DNA from: an uncultured Pelagibacteraceae bacterium
GTDB lineage: Bacteria > Pseudomonadota > Alphaproteobacteria > Pelagibacterales > Pelagibacteraceae
Length of the DNA stretch: 64,000 bases
NCBI GenBank assembly: GCA_902568235.1
Contig: CACFPS010000002.1
Span: 1 to 64,000, forward strand
Direction of reading: 5' to 3'
The notes below the pieces were generated by a model. The model saw only the letters and a program-made list of their open reading frames with translations, searched no databases and was not told the origin of the DNA. Below are positions 17,254 to 25,794 of this stretch, piece after piece; within the stretch, counting starts at the first letter, position 1, and each line of letters begins with the position of its first letter. A program made the position numbers and the translations under genes.

Positions 17254-18318
17254 GTGTCAAAGTTAACAATTTTAATTGTTATTTTTTTTATTTATAATTC
17301 TTTAACTTTTGCTATGGAAAAAAAACCTTATCATCATTTACCTGATGGAACTTTTAGAAATCCTGAGGGTTCTCCTAAACGAAATTCTAATTTTAAATGG
17401 TCTTTTAGCACTTATAATAAAGAAAAGAAAAAACTTGATATGACCGTTCCAAAAGATCATATCGTTGAGAAAACAAAAGTCTTATCTGATTTAGAAAGAT
17501 TTAAAGATGATGATTATATTGCCTGGATTGGTCATGCTACATTTTTAATAAAACTAGGAGATACAATAATAATAACTGATCCTGTATTTTCAAAAAATGC
17601 TGGACCATTAATTTTCGGGCCAAAAAGATTTACTGAACCAGCTCTAAAACTAAATGAAATTCCAAAAACAGATTTATTTTTATTAACGCATAATCATTAT
17701 GATCATCAAGATATGAGAAGTATTAAAAGGTTTCCATTCAAGAAAAGCAAAGTTTTACTGCCTTTAAAACTTGGTAAATATTTTACACGAAATGGATATA
17801 GAGATGTAAATGAAATGGATTGGTATGATAAAATTAAAATTAATAATGAATTAGCAGTTACATTACTACCGGCGGTTCATTGGTCTAAAAGAAGCTTTAC
17901 TGACACTAATAAAACTCTTTGGGGAAATTTTTTAATTGAATACAGAGATAAAAAAATAATTTTTGGATGTGATACAGGTGTTGGAAATATCTATAAAGAA
18001 CTTGGAGATAAATACGGTCCTATTGATCTAACTCTAATTAACATTGGTGCATATAATTTTTATCCAATGATGCCTTATAAAGATAAATCAGCTTATCATA
18101 CTAATCCCGAAGAAGCTTTAAGTATTGCAAGAGATTTAAAAAGTAAGAAAGTGATTGGTATGCATTGGGGTACTTTTGTTTTATCATTAGAGCCTATTAT
18201 GGAACCACGAGTAAGATTTAAAAATAATGCAGAAAAATTTGGTTATAAACAAGAAGATGCTATTATTTTTAAAATTGGAGAATTTCAATCTTTAAAAAAT
18301 CTACTCTCATATAATTAA
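17254..18318 (+). CDS. secreted MBL-fold metallo-hydrolase (NAPE-PLD / UlaG-like)
   Basis: Metallo-beta-lactamase-fold hydrolase resembling the NAPE-PLD/RomA-like group. I choose GTG at 17254, which gives a good signal peptide (VSKLTILIVIFFIYNSLTFA) and 354 residues. The track's TTG start overlaps folD and adds 14 polar residues. Zinc ligands are visible in LLTHNHYDHQDM (HxHxDH), in the later LPAVHWSKR and GCDTG segments, and in the final GMHWGTF. Export to the periplasm is likely, and the substrate is unknown. The stop interlocks in TTAA with the convergent sugar-dehydrogenase-like gene. Confidence 0.85.
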   Translation: MSKLTILIVIFFIYNSLTFAMEKKPYHHLPDGTFRNPEGSPKRNSNFKWSFSTYNKEKKKLDMTVPKDHIVEKTKVLSDLERFKDDDYIAWIGHATFLIKLGDTIIITDPVFSKNAGPLIFGPKRFTEPALKLNEIPKTDLFLLTHNHYDHQDMRSIKRFPFKKSKVLLPLKLGKYFTRNGYRDVNEMDWYDKIKINNELAVTLLPAVHWSKRSFTDTNKTLWGNFLIEYRDKKIIFGCDTGVGNIYKELGDKYGPIDLTLINIGAYNFYPMMPYKDKSAYHTNPEEALSIARDLKSKKVIGMHWGTFVLSLEPIMEPRVRFKNNAEKFGYKQEDAIIFKIGEFQSLKNLLSYN

Positions 18319-19379
18319 TTTTTTTCCATTAAATATAGTCCATCAGGGTTTAAAAAGAAAATTTTTCCATTTTCAGGATGTATAATGATATCTCTTATTC
18401 TACCTATTTTATCTTTAAATATAATTTCTTCTTTAACTTCATATAAATCATCAAAAATTAATTTTCTTAATGATTGATCTTTCAAAGAAGTAATTAATGC
18501 ATGTCCATTCCATTCTTTAAATTCATCACCTTTATAGATTTTAATTGCACTAGTTGCTATTGATGGTACCCAATATTTAATAGCTTTTGTAAAACCTGAT
18601 TTCCATTTAGGTCCAATTGGTAATCCTGAATAATTAGTTCCTCCCCAACCTAAAATTTTCCATCCATAATTTTCTCCTTTTTTAACCTCACCAAACCAAT
18701 CACCACCCTTTGCTCCATGATTACTAATATAAACTTTTCCATCATATGGAGATATAGTTAAGCCTTGAGGATTTCTAATACCTATTTGATATATTTCCGG
18801 TAACCATTTTGATTTACTTTCAAATCTAGGATTGTCTTTTGGTATGCTTCCATCTAAATGAATTCTTATAATGCTGCCTGGATGTTTAGATGCATCTTGA
18901 GCAATCATTCCCTTTCCTCTTTCACCCGCAGATGCATAAAGATAATTATCTTTTATAGCTAATCTTGAACCAAAATGGTAACCCGAGTCCATTGGTGGAT
19001 TTGCTTGAAAAAGATTTTTAAATAATAACTTTTTTTTATCTAATTTTGCTTTTGCAATAGATGTACTACTTTTCCAATTTCCTCTATTTTCAGTATAAGA
19101 AATGTAAATAAAATTATCTTTATAAAGAATATCTAGTAATCCGCCTTGGCCATGTTCTAAATAATTAAGATTATGTTCTATTTGGATTACATTATTAGTT
19201 AGGATGTTTACAATTTTAATTTTTCCACTTTTTTCTGTTATTATTATTTCATCATTACTAATAAATGATGAGCCCCAAGGCTTATCCAAAGTGACAATCT
19301 TTTTAAATTTTAAATTTTTTGCTAAAGAAACTGAAGTAAAATTTAAAATAATTAATATGTACAAAAATATTTTTTTCAT
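18315..19379 (-). CDS. periplasmic PQQ-dependent sugar dehydrogenase-like beta-propeller
   Basis: Resembles the soluble aldose dehydrogenase family (YliI / GdhB-like), a six-bladed beta-propeller that oxidises sugars using PQQ. A signal peptide (MKKIFLYILIILNFTSVSLA) fits periplasmic location, and 354 residues is normal. Family motifs include GGLLDILYK, SGYHFGSRLA with the probable catalytic His, and IRNPQGLTISP. No PQQ synthesis genes are in the window, so whether PQQ is bound is unknown. It lies just downstream of argG on the same strand, but is probably functionally unrelated. Confidence 0.85.
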   Translation of the reverse strand: MKKIFLYILIILNFTSVSLAKNLKFKKIVTLDKPWGSSFISNDEIIITEKSGKIKIVNILTNNVIQIEHNLNYLEHGQGGLLDILYKDNFIYISYTENRGNWKSSTSIAKAKLDKKKLLFKNLFQANPPMDSGYHFGSRLAIKDNYLYASAGERGKGMIAQDASKHPGSIIRIHLDGSIPKDNPRFESKSKWLPEIYQIGIRNPQGLTISPYDGKVYISNHGAKGGDWFGEVKKGENYGWKILGWGGTNYSGLPIGPKWKSGFTKAIKYWVPSIATSAIKIYKGDEFKEWNGHALITSLKDQSLRKLIFDDLYEVKEEIIFKDKIGRIRDIIIHPENGKIFFLNPDGLYLMEKN

Positions 19380-19396
19380 TAATTACGTGAAATATA

Positions 19397-20581
19397 TTAT
19401 CTAAGTTTTTTTTTATGAAAATTAATAAATCTCTCAACATTTGATTTATTAAAAGTTTTGTTTTCTTCAAAAGATACTTTTTTCATCGAATATGCATTGC
19501 TATTAGTTATTCTTGATTGAATAGTAATATTGCCTTTATAAAGCTTGAGCTTGACGGATCCATTTACCCTACTTTTTTTTTGGTCAATAATTTTTTGAAG
19601 TTTAAATCTTTCTTTTGAATACCAGTAGCCATTGTAAATTAATTCTGCATACCTGGGCATTATAGAGTCTTTTTTATGCATTGTTTCTTTATCAAGAGTT
19701 ACTGACTCAATTGCCCTATGTGCATTTATTAATAACGTTCCACCAGGAGTTTCATAAACACCTCTGGATTTAATGCCAATAAATCTGTTTTCTACTAAAT
19801 CAACTCTGCCTATTCCATTTTTTCCAGCTAATTGGTTAAGTTTTTCTAGAAGTTTAGATGGAGATAATTTTACTCCATTAATTCCAATCGGATCACTATT
19901 TTTAAAATTAATTGTTACAAATGTTGGTTTGCTTGGTGCTTTCTCAGGATCAGTAGTTCTTTGAAAAATTAACTTAGGTGCTGAATTTTTTGGATTTTCT
20001 AAAACTTTACCTTCAGTGGATGTGTGAAATAAATTGTCATCTATAGAAAAAGGAGGAGAACCTTTTTTATCTTTTGGAATTGGAATCCCATGTTTTTTTG
20101 CATAATTAATTAGGTCGGTTCTAGACTTAAGTTTCCATATTCTCCAAGGCGCTATTATTTTTATTTTTGGTCCAAAATAATGATAGCCAAGTTCAAATCT
20201 AACTTGATCATTTCCCTTTCCTGTTGCTCCATGAGACACTGCATATGCTTTAAATTTTTTAGCAACTCTAATTTGATCTTTTGCAATTAATGGTCTTGCA
20301 ATTGATGTTCCTAATAAATAAGCACCTTCATAAACTGCATGACCTCTAATCATTGGATATACATACTCTTTTACAAAAGTATTTTTCAAATTGTGAATGA
20401 TAATGCTCTTAACACCAAATTTTTTGGCATTTCTAATTATTTTTTTTTTATCTATTTTTTGTCCTACATCTGCTACGTAAGCTATGACTTCAGATTTATA
20501 ATTTTCTTGCAGCCATTTTAGTATAATTGATGTGTCTAGTCCGCCAGAATAGGCAAGAACTATTTTTTTTTTGGACTTCAT
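19397..20581 (-). CDS. argG: argininosuccinate synthase
   Basis: Condenses citrulline and aspartate with ATP to argininosuccinate in arginine synthesis. At 394 residues it is standard. The ATP-pyrophosphatase loop AYSGGLDTSI (about 10-19), then HGATGKGNDQVRFELG, and RGVYETPGGTLL are conserved. argH is not nearby. The gene lies 3 bases downstream of the IalB-like gene, part of a minus-strand run that starts at tas. Confidence 0.97.
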   Translation of the reverse strand: MKSKKKIVLAYSGGLDTSIILKWLQENYKSEVIAYVADVGQKIDKKKIIRNAKKFGVKSIIIHNLKNTFVKEYVYPMIRGHAVYEGAYLLGTSIARPLIAKDQIRVAKKFKAYAVSHGATGKGNDQVRFELGYHYFGPKIKIIAPWRIWKLKSRTDLINYAKKHGIPIPKDKKGSPPFSIDDNLFHTSTEGKVLENPKNSAPKLIFQRTTDPEKAPSKPTFVTINFKNSDPIGINGVKLSPSKLLEKLNQLAGKNGIGRVDLVENRFIGIKSRGVYETPGGTLLINAHRAIESVTLDKETMHKKDSIMPRYAELIYNGYWYSKERFKLQKIIDQKKSRVNGSVKLKLYKGNITIQSRITNSNAYSMKKVSFEENKTFNKSNVERFINFHKKKLR

Positions 20582-20584
20582 TAC

Positions 20585-21097
20585 TTAAGTGCAATTTTTT
20601 TTTGCTGAGTTGTATGCTTTTGTAAATCCCATTAAAGAATAATGGTCAATTGTTTGAGATCCTGATTTATTGTAACCAGTAACCATTATTCTTGAAGCTT
20701 TTTTCATTCTTTTAACAATCTTCTTTTCGATTTTATTGTTAGATATCCAAGCAAAATTATCCTGAGTTAAGTCAAATTTATATTTTGATTTACCCGATGC
20801 TGCTACTACTGAATTTTGACTATTATATTCATAACCAGAGGTAGTGCTGACTTCATCTGTAATTTTATCTGATGGTCTAAACGTAACAAATAATCTTGCA
20901 TCCCTATCACCCTTTTTTGGAGATTGTAGTACTGGCTTTGATTGAGCAAAACAAACTTTTCCATTATCATTCGAAACAACTATTGTTTCCCAATCCTTAA
21001 ATGTTCCTACTTTTTTTAACTCTTCAGAATGAACTAAACCAATTGAAAAGATAATTAAAACAAAGGATTTTATAAAAATTTTTTTAATTAAGGACAT
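20585..21097 (-). CDS. invasion-associated locus B (IalB) family periplasmic protein
   Basis: The 170-residue secreted protein has a signal peptide (about residues 1-24, ending VHSEE) and the IalB-family core: GTFKDWETIVV, then a Cys-containing KVCFAQSKP, RDARLFVTFRP, and a terminal KNC. The two cysteines probably form a disulfide in the periplasm. The name comes from Bartonella; in free-living marine Alphaproteobacteria the role is unknown and unrelated to virulence. Its start overlaps the end of the aldo/keto reductase gene by 10 bases. Confidence 0.85.
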   Translation of the reverse strand: MSLIKKIFIKSFVLIIFSIGLVHSEELKKVGTFKDWETIVVSNDNGKVCFAQSKPVLQSPKKGDRDARLFVTFRPSDKITDEVSTTSGYEYNSQNSVVAASGKSKYKFDLTQDNFAWISNNKIEKKIVKRMKKASRIMVTGYNKSGSQTIDHYSLMGFTKAYNSAKKNCT

Positions 21098-22125
21098 GGA
21101 TTTGGATATAATTTTTGTACTTCGTTAATATCATTTATAACTTCTTTGTCTAAATTTACTTTTACACTTTCTATGTTTGTTTTCAACTGCTCCATATTAG
21201 TCGCGCCAATTATTACACTAGTCATAAAGTCTTGTATCTCACAAAATTTTAATGACATTTGACTCATATCTAAATTATATTTTTTGCTTATTTTGTAATA
21301 CTCCTCTACTGCTTTATTCATATTAGGCGTTTGGTATCTATATTTCCAAAAATTTCCATCTCTTTCCATCCTAGACCCCTTTGGTAAAGTGCCATTTCTA
21401 TATTTTCCACTTAAATATCCACTGGCCAGCGGAGAATATGCTAAACAACCAATCTTTTCCCTAATAGATACTTCCGAAAGACCAATTTCATATGATCGAT
21501 TTAAAAGACTATAAGGATTTTGAATTGACATCATTCTTGGCAAATTTTTTTCTTTATTAAGCTTTATATAATTCATTACTCCCCAAGGAGTTTCATTAGA
21601 TAAGCCAACATATCTAATTTTTCCTTGATCAATGTATTTTTCCAAATTTTCTAATACATCTTCAAATCTATTCCATTCTTTTTCTTGGTGAAGGTAGTTT
21701 AGTCTTCCAAAATTATTTACATTTCTTTCTGGCCAATGAAGTTGATAGAGATCTATATAATCAGTCTTCAGCCTTTTTAGACTTGCATTGATAGCATCTT
21801 CAAAATTTTTACCAACAAAACTGTTCTGGCCATCTCTGATATAATCTCTCGCAGGACCAGCCACCTTTGTAGCCAAAATTACCTTGTCTCGCTTTTTATT
21901 TTTTTCAAACCAGTTCCCCATTATTATTTCGGTAAGACCATAAGTTTCTTTTTTGGGAGGAACTGCATAAAGTTCTGCAGTGTCCCAAAAATTTACTCCT
22001 TCATTTAATGCGAAGTTCATTTGTTCAAATGCATCGGTTTCTGAGTTCTGTTCACCCCAAGTCATAGTTCCTAAACAGATAGTGCTAACTTTAAGGTCTG
22101 TATTGCCTAATTTTCTGTAATTCAT
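21088..22125 (-). CDS. tas: aldo/keto reductase, Tas-like
   Basis: NADP(H)-dependent aldo/keto reductase, 345 residues, closely resembling E. coli Tas: MNYRKLGNTDLKVSTICLGT at the N-terminus, WGEQNSETDA, and DTAELYAVPPKKET carrying the catalytic Asp and Tyr. The active-site His is in LYQLHWPERN. The C-terminal SVIIGATNMEQLKTNI is the cofactor-binding segment. The physiological substrate is unknown. It is the first gene of a minus-strand run with the IalB-like gene and argG, divergent from the Bax-inhibitor-like gene. Confidence 0.9.
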   Translation of the reverse strand: MNYRKLGNTDLKVSTICLGTMTWGEQNSETDAFEQMNFALNEGVNFWDTAELYAVPPKKETYGLTEIIMGNWFEKNKKRDKVILATKVAGPARDYIRDGQNSFVGKNFEDAINASLKRLKTDYIDLYQLHWPERNVNNFGRLNYLHQEKEWNRFEDVLENLEKYIDQGKIRYVGLSNETPWGVMNYIKLNKEKNLPRMMSIQNPYSLLNRSYEIGLSEVSIREKIGCLAYSPLASGYLSGKYRNGTLPKGSRMERDGNFWKYRYQTPNMNKAVEEYYKISKKYNLDMSQMSLKFCEIQDFMTSVIIGATNMEQLKTNIESVKVNLDKEVINDINEVQKLYPNPCP

Positions 22126-22161
22126 TGAATATTAAATATTTTTTAAGGTTTTTATGATATC

Positions 22162-22190
22162 TTGAATAATTAGTAAAAGGCTATTATATA
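22162..22190 (+). promoter_or_regulatory. candidate promoter of the Bax-inhibitor-like gene
   Basis: TTGAAT and TATATA boxes with a 17-base spacer lie in the 71-base gap between the two divergent genes. The predicted transcription start would fall close to the ATG at 22197, implying a very short or absent leader. Such boxes arise easily in A/T-rich DNA. Confidence 0.3.
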
Positions 22191-22196
22191 AACGTT

Positions 22197-22955
22197 ATGG
22201 AATTTAATAAGCAAAATATACTTAATAAAGTAAAAGAAGCCCAGCAAACAACAGTTGTTATGGATGAAGGCTTAAGAGCCTACATGCTTAAAGTTTATAA
22301 CTATATGGCAACTGGAGTATTATTAACAGGTATAATAGCTCTTTTAACTTTTAAGATGGGTGTTCAAGAAATTACAAGCATGGGAATAATTTTAACGCCT
22401 TTTGGTGATGCAATCTACAATTCTGCTTTAGCATGGGTTGTAATGTTGGCACCTCTAGGAATTGTTTTTTATATGAGTTTTGGAATTAATAAGATGAGTG
22501 CGGCAAAAGCTCAAACTGCATTTTGGGTATTTGCAGCATTAATGGGATTATCACTTTCATCAATTTTATTAGTTTATACTGGTTTGAGTGTAACAAGAGT
22601 TTTCTTTATTACGTCAGCAACATTTGGCGCAATGAGTATTTATGGCTACACAACAAAAAGAGACTTAACTAAAATGGGATCTTTTTTAATGATGGGTTTA
22701 ATAGGAATAATTATTGCATCATTAGTAAATATTTTCCTAAAGTCACCAATGATGTATTTTGCTATTTCAATTATAGGTGTTTTAATATTTGTAGGACTGA
22801 CAGCTTATGACACTCAAAAAATTAAAAATATGTATGCAGCTTCAGACTCAGGTGAATTAATGGGTAAAAAAGCTGTTATGGGTGCACTAACACTATACTT
22901 AGATTTCATTAATTTATTTATAATGTTGCTAAGATTGTTTGGTCAGCGAAGATAA
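22197..22955 (+). CDS. Bax inhibitor-1 / YccA family membrane protein
   Basis: The 252-residue integral membrane protein has about seven hydrophobic helices after a 30-residue cytoplasmic N-terminus. The family signature appears as GLTAYDTQKIKNMY near 203-216 and the C-terminal LTLYLDFINLFIMLLRLFG. Bacterial relatives (YccA, YbhL) include an inhibitor of FtsH and pH-sensitive calcium-leak proteins; which applies here is unknown. It ends next to the convergent DUF2794 gene with stop codons back to back in TAATTA. Confidence 0.93.
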   Translation: MEFNKQNILNKVKEAQQTTVVMDEGLRAYMLKVYNYMATGVLLTGIIALLTFKMGVQEITSMGIILTPFGDAIYNSALAWVVMLAPLGIVFYMSFGINKMSAAKAQTAFWVFAALMGLSLSSILLVYTGLSVTRVFFITSATFGAMSIYGYTTKRDLTKMGSFLMMGLIGIIIASLVNIFLKSPMMYFAISIIGVLIFVGLTAYDTQKIKNMYAASDSGELMGKKAVMGALTLYLDFINLFIMLLRLFGQRR

Positions 22956-23300
22956 TTACTTTTGAAGTTTTCTCCAATTAGTTATTTTTAATAAATTTTC
23001 AAGCTCAAAAGAATTTTTAAGAATTTTGCCGTTAGTATCAGTTATTAAATATTTTAGGTTTTTATTTGATGGTTTGAAGTTTTTACATATTTTATAAATA
23101 GCGTTTTCAGCTGCATTTTTAAAAACACTAAAACTTATTTGTTTACTAGAAATAGAAAGGCCATAATCTTTCCAAGATCCTTCAGATACCATTTTAGCAT
23201 ATAGATCAAGAATTATTTTGAGTTCATTTTTTTTAAAAAAATAATTCTGATTTTCATTTTTATAAATATTGTTAACTACAAGTTTTAAATTTCTATTCAT
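22956..23300 (-). CDS. DUF2794 family protein
   Basis: The 114-residue cytosolic protein matches the alphaproteobacterial DUF2794 family: FKKNELKIILDLYAKMVSEG followed by WKDYGLSISSKQISFSVFKN. The function is unknown in all members I know of. It overlaps the end of yciB by 8 bases on the same strand, so the two are probably co-expressed. There are no membrane segments or metal motifs. Confidence 0.82.
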   Translation of the reverse strand: MNRNLKLVVNNIYKNENQNYFFKKNELKIILDLYAKMVSEGSWKDYGLSISSKQISFSVFKNAAENAIYKICKNFKPSNKNLKYLITDTNGKILKNSFELENLLKITNWRKLQK

Positions 23301-23844
23301 TTAATTTGTATTTATTTATCAAACCTATTTGAAACGCTGTAAATATGAATGTTATTGGCAACATGCCCCATACTTTAAAGTTGACCCAAAATTCTTCAGA
23401 TTGTGTACGCCAAACAAACTCATTCAAAAGTGCCAATGAAAGGAAGAAATACATCCATCTGTAATTAAGTATTCTCCATCCTTCATCACTCAAGGGTATA
23501 GATTTTCCTAATATTTTTTTTAAAACAGGTTCATTTGTAAAATATTTTCCAAAAAATAAAGCTAGGGCGAATAAAATATTTATTATTGTAGGTTTCATAT
23601 ATATAAAAACAGGATTATCAAAATAAATAGTTAATCCGCCAAATAGTGTAATTAATATTCCACTTAAAAGTGGGACCATAGGAATTTTCTTTTCCATTAT
23701 CCAAACTACCAAAACGGCAATAATAGTTGCAACTATCAGTGGTGGAATAGCTATTTTTAAATTTTTGTCATTGTTATAATAAAATAAAAAAAAAATGACT
23801 AATGGACCTATATCTGTGACGAATTTTAAAAAAGATTTATTCAC
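23293..23844 (-). CDS. yciB: YciB / IspZ-type septation-associated inner membrane protein
   Basis: Inner-membrane protein of the YciB (IspA/IspZ septation) family, 183 residues with five to six hydrophobic helices. Family motifs seen include FVTDIGPLVIFFLFYYN at the N-terminus and LNEFVWRTQSEEFWVNFKVW near the C-terminus. The family is implicated in cell-envelope synthesis and division. It is first in a two-gene unit with DUF2794 and divergent from hspQ. Confidence 0.93.
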   Translation of the reverse strand: MNKSFLKFVTDIGPLVIFFLFYYNNDKNLKIAIPPLIVATIIAVLVVWIMEKKIPMVPLLSGILITLFGGLTIYFDNPVFIYMKPTIINILFALALFFGKYFTNEPVLKKILGKSIPLSDEGWRILNYRWMYFFLSLALLNEFVWRTQSEEFWVNFKVWGMLPITFIFTAFQIGLINKYKLNE

Positions 23845-23922
23845 TGCTACATATTAACAGATTAATGAAACATTCATATTTTTTTTTATTGATTTTTTTA
23901 TTCAAATAATCATATTTAAAGT

Positions 23923-24243
23923 GTGAGTATAAGAAAAACTAAATTCTCAATAGGCGATGTAGTTAAACATAGACACTTTGATTTTAGAGGTGTTATTTAT
24001 GATGTCGACTTTGAATTTAATAATTCTGAAGATTGGTATCAATCTATACCAAAAAATGTCAGACCAAGAAAAGATCAACCATTTTATCACTTACTAGCTG
24101 AAAACGATGAGATAACTTATGAGGCATATGTATCAGAACAAAATTTATTAGTTGATGAGTCTGACGAACCAATTAAACATCCTTTGATAAATGAGATTTT
24201 TTCAGGAAAAAAAGGATCTAGCTATTTTAAGCCATCAAATTAA
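23923..24243 (+). CDS. hspQ: heat shock protein HspQ (hemimethylated-DNA-binding YccV family)
   Basis: Small 106-residue YccV/HspQ-domain protein. In enterobacteria HspQ is linked to DnaA degradation and acts as a specificity factor for Lon. The conserved pattern is clear: FSIGDVVKHRHFDFRGVIYD, then PFYHLLAE and YVSEQNLL. The start is GTG at 23923, directly after a GTGTG stretch, because no ATG is available in frame upstream. The gene stands alone, with a 179-base gap before ccmC. Confidence 0.92.
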   Translation: MSIRKTKFSIGDVVKHRHFDFRGVIYDVDFEFNNSEDWYQSIPKNVRPRKDQPFYHLLAENDEITYEAYVSEQNLLVDESDEPIKHPLINEIFSGKKGSSYFKPSN

Positions 24244-24422
24244 ATAAGCCAATTTTTAAACACATTTGTTACAAAACTCTGACATAAATATTTTATATTT
24301 TAATTAAATATTTTAACCAAGGATACTTTTTTATTCCTCTATTATTTATCTCCCTCAGTGTTCTTGGTTAGAAATACTTTCTAGGAATTTCATTTAAATG
24401 ATTTTGTGTTATAAAAAAGTAA
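24244..24422. other. intergenic region before ccmC with an 8-bp inverted repeat
   Basis: This 179-base gap has an inverted repeat TAACCAAG (24314-24321) / CTTGGTTA (24363-24370) around 41 pyrimidine-rich bases. A short possible hairpin AGAAA-TAC-TTTCT follows. It presumably carries the promoter and leader of the ccm operon. It matches no riboswitch class that I recognise. Confidence 0.35.
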
Positions 24423-25130
24423 ATGTTAAATTATTTTAATCCAAATAATATCTTAAAGATTATTAACAAATTACAAAAATTTGTTTTTACACTCTTCATA
24501 ATAGTTTTAATTATAGGTCTATTAGAAGCCTTGGTACTTTCCCCTGAAGATTATAAACAAAGCGACTCAGTAAGGATAATGTATGTTCATGTGCCATCCG
24601 CATGGATATCACTTGGAATTTTTTCAGTTATTTCTATTTTGTCTTTTGGAATATTGATTTTTAAAAATAAAAATTTTTCTTTAATTACTAAAAGTTTAGC
24701 ACCTTCTGGTTTTGTATTTAATATAATTGCACTTGTTACAGGCTCCATATGGGGCAAACCCACTTGGGGCACATGGTGGGCATGGGATGCTAGAATAACC
24801 TCAATGTTATTGTTGTCACTTTTTTATCTTATGTTTATTATTACTTGGAGGATTACTGAAAATAATGACAAAGCTATTAAGATAAGCTCATATATTGCTA
24901 TATTGGGTTTAATTAATGTTCCAATAATAAAGTTTTCTGTTGATTGGTGGAATACTTTACATCAACCATCATCAGTAAATATATTGTCAGATACAACTGT
25001 TCATTCTTCAATGTTGATACCATTAGGAATAATGACTGCGGCATTTGTACTTTTTTCACTTTTGATATTTTTAATGAAATATAATACAGAACTGATAAAG
25101 ATTAAAAATAAAGGATTAGATAGATTATGA
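24423..25130 (+). CDS. ccmC: haem exporter protein CcmC
   Basis: Inner-membrane haem-handling protein of system I cytochrome c maturation; it loads haem onto CcmE. The 235 residues hold six hydrophobic helices and the tryptophan-rich WWD motif WGTWWAWDARITS near residue 117. Conserved histidines are in MYVHVPSAW and in TLHQPSS. It is the first gene of the run ccmCDEFGH, and its stop overlaps the ccmD start (ATGA). Confidence 0.96.
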   Translation: MLNYFNPNNILKIINKLQKFVFTLFIIVLIIGLLEALVLSPEDYKQSDSVRIMYVHVPSAWISLGIFSVISILSFGILIFKNKNFSLITKSLAPSGFVFNIIALVTGSIWGKPTWGTWWAWDARITSMLLLSLFYLMFIITWRITENNDKAIKISSYIAILGLINVPIIKFSVDWWNTLHQPSSVNILSDTTVHSSMLIPLGIMTAAFVLFSLLIFLMKYNTELIKIKNKGLDRL

Positions 25131-25360
25131 TTAGAGAGATTTTATTTATGAATGGATATGGCCCTTATGTTTGGTCATCATTTATATTTACTCTAGTTAG
25201 TTTTGGAATTTTGTACTCAGTGGTTAAATCTCAGCTAACTAAAGAACAGAAAAAGTTTGAAGCAAAGTTTAAATCTTTGTGTTCTGACAAAATTGAGTTA
25301 GCAAATAAACAAAAAACATACAGAGAGATTTTAACAAATACATCTACTTCTAATATTTAA
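25127..25360 (+). CDS. ccmD: haem exporter protein CcmD
   Basis: Small single-pass protein (77 residues) that helps release holo-CcmE from CcmC. It has the typical [19 protein letters not shown] start of the helix and a charged cytoplasmic tail. I keep the ATG at 25127 because it overlaps the ccmC stop; an internal ATG seven codons later is the alternative. Family assignment relies partly on position between ccmC and ccmE. Confidence 0.88.
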   Translation: MIREILFMNGYGPYVWSSFIFTLVSFGILYSVVKSQLTKEQKKFEAKFKSLCSDKIELANKQKTYREILTNTSTSNI

Positions 25361-25371
25361 CTTTATTTCAC

Positions 25372-25794
25372 ATGTATGGTAAAAAAGTTAAATTAAGAGC
25401 TCTCTTCATTGTCTTAATTTTTTTTTCTTTAGTTCTCACAGCTTTTTTAGTTTTTAAGTCTCTAGAAGAAAACGTAGTTTATTTCAAATCACCATCAGAT
25501 GTAAAAAATTTAACTGAATTAAAAGCAAAGAAAATTCGAGTTGGAGGCATGGTAAAAGAAAATTCGGTTGAAACATTTGATAATGAAATCAAATTCATTA
25601 TTACTGATTTTAAAAATGAACTTTTTGTTAGTTTTGTTGGATCTGTGCCTAATTTATTTGAGGAAGGAAAAGGAGTTGTAGCCGAAGGGTTTCTAGAAGA
25701 TAAATATTATTTAAAAGCAGATAAAATTTTAGCCAAACATGATGAAAATTATATGCCACCAGAGGTAAGCGAGGCATTAAAGGATAAAAATTAA
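25372..25794 (+). CDS. ccmE: cytochrome c maturation haem chaperone CcmE
   Basis: Membrane-anchored periplasmic haem chaperone, 140 residues. One N-terminal anchor (about 8-28) precedes the OB-fold domain. The family's haem-binding His-Tyr region is visible as [13 protein letters not shown] near the C-terminus, with the covalent haem His in KHDENY. It sits between ccmD and ccmF; the ccmF ATG overlaps its stop by one base. Confidence 0.95.
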   Translation: MYGKKVKLRALFIVLIFFSLVLTAFLVFKSLEENVVYFKSPSDVKNLTELKAKKIRVGGMVKENSVETFDNEIKFIITDFKNELFVSFVGSVPNLFEEGKGVVAEGFLEDKYYLKADKILAKHDENYMPPEVSEALKDKN

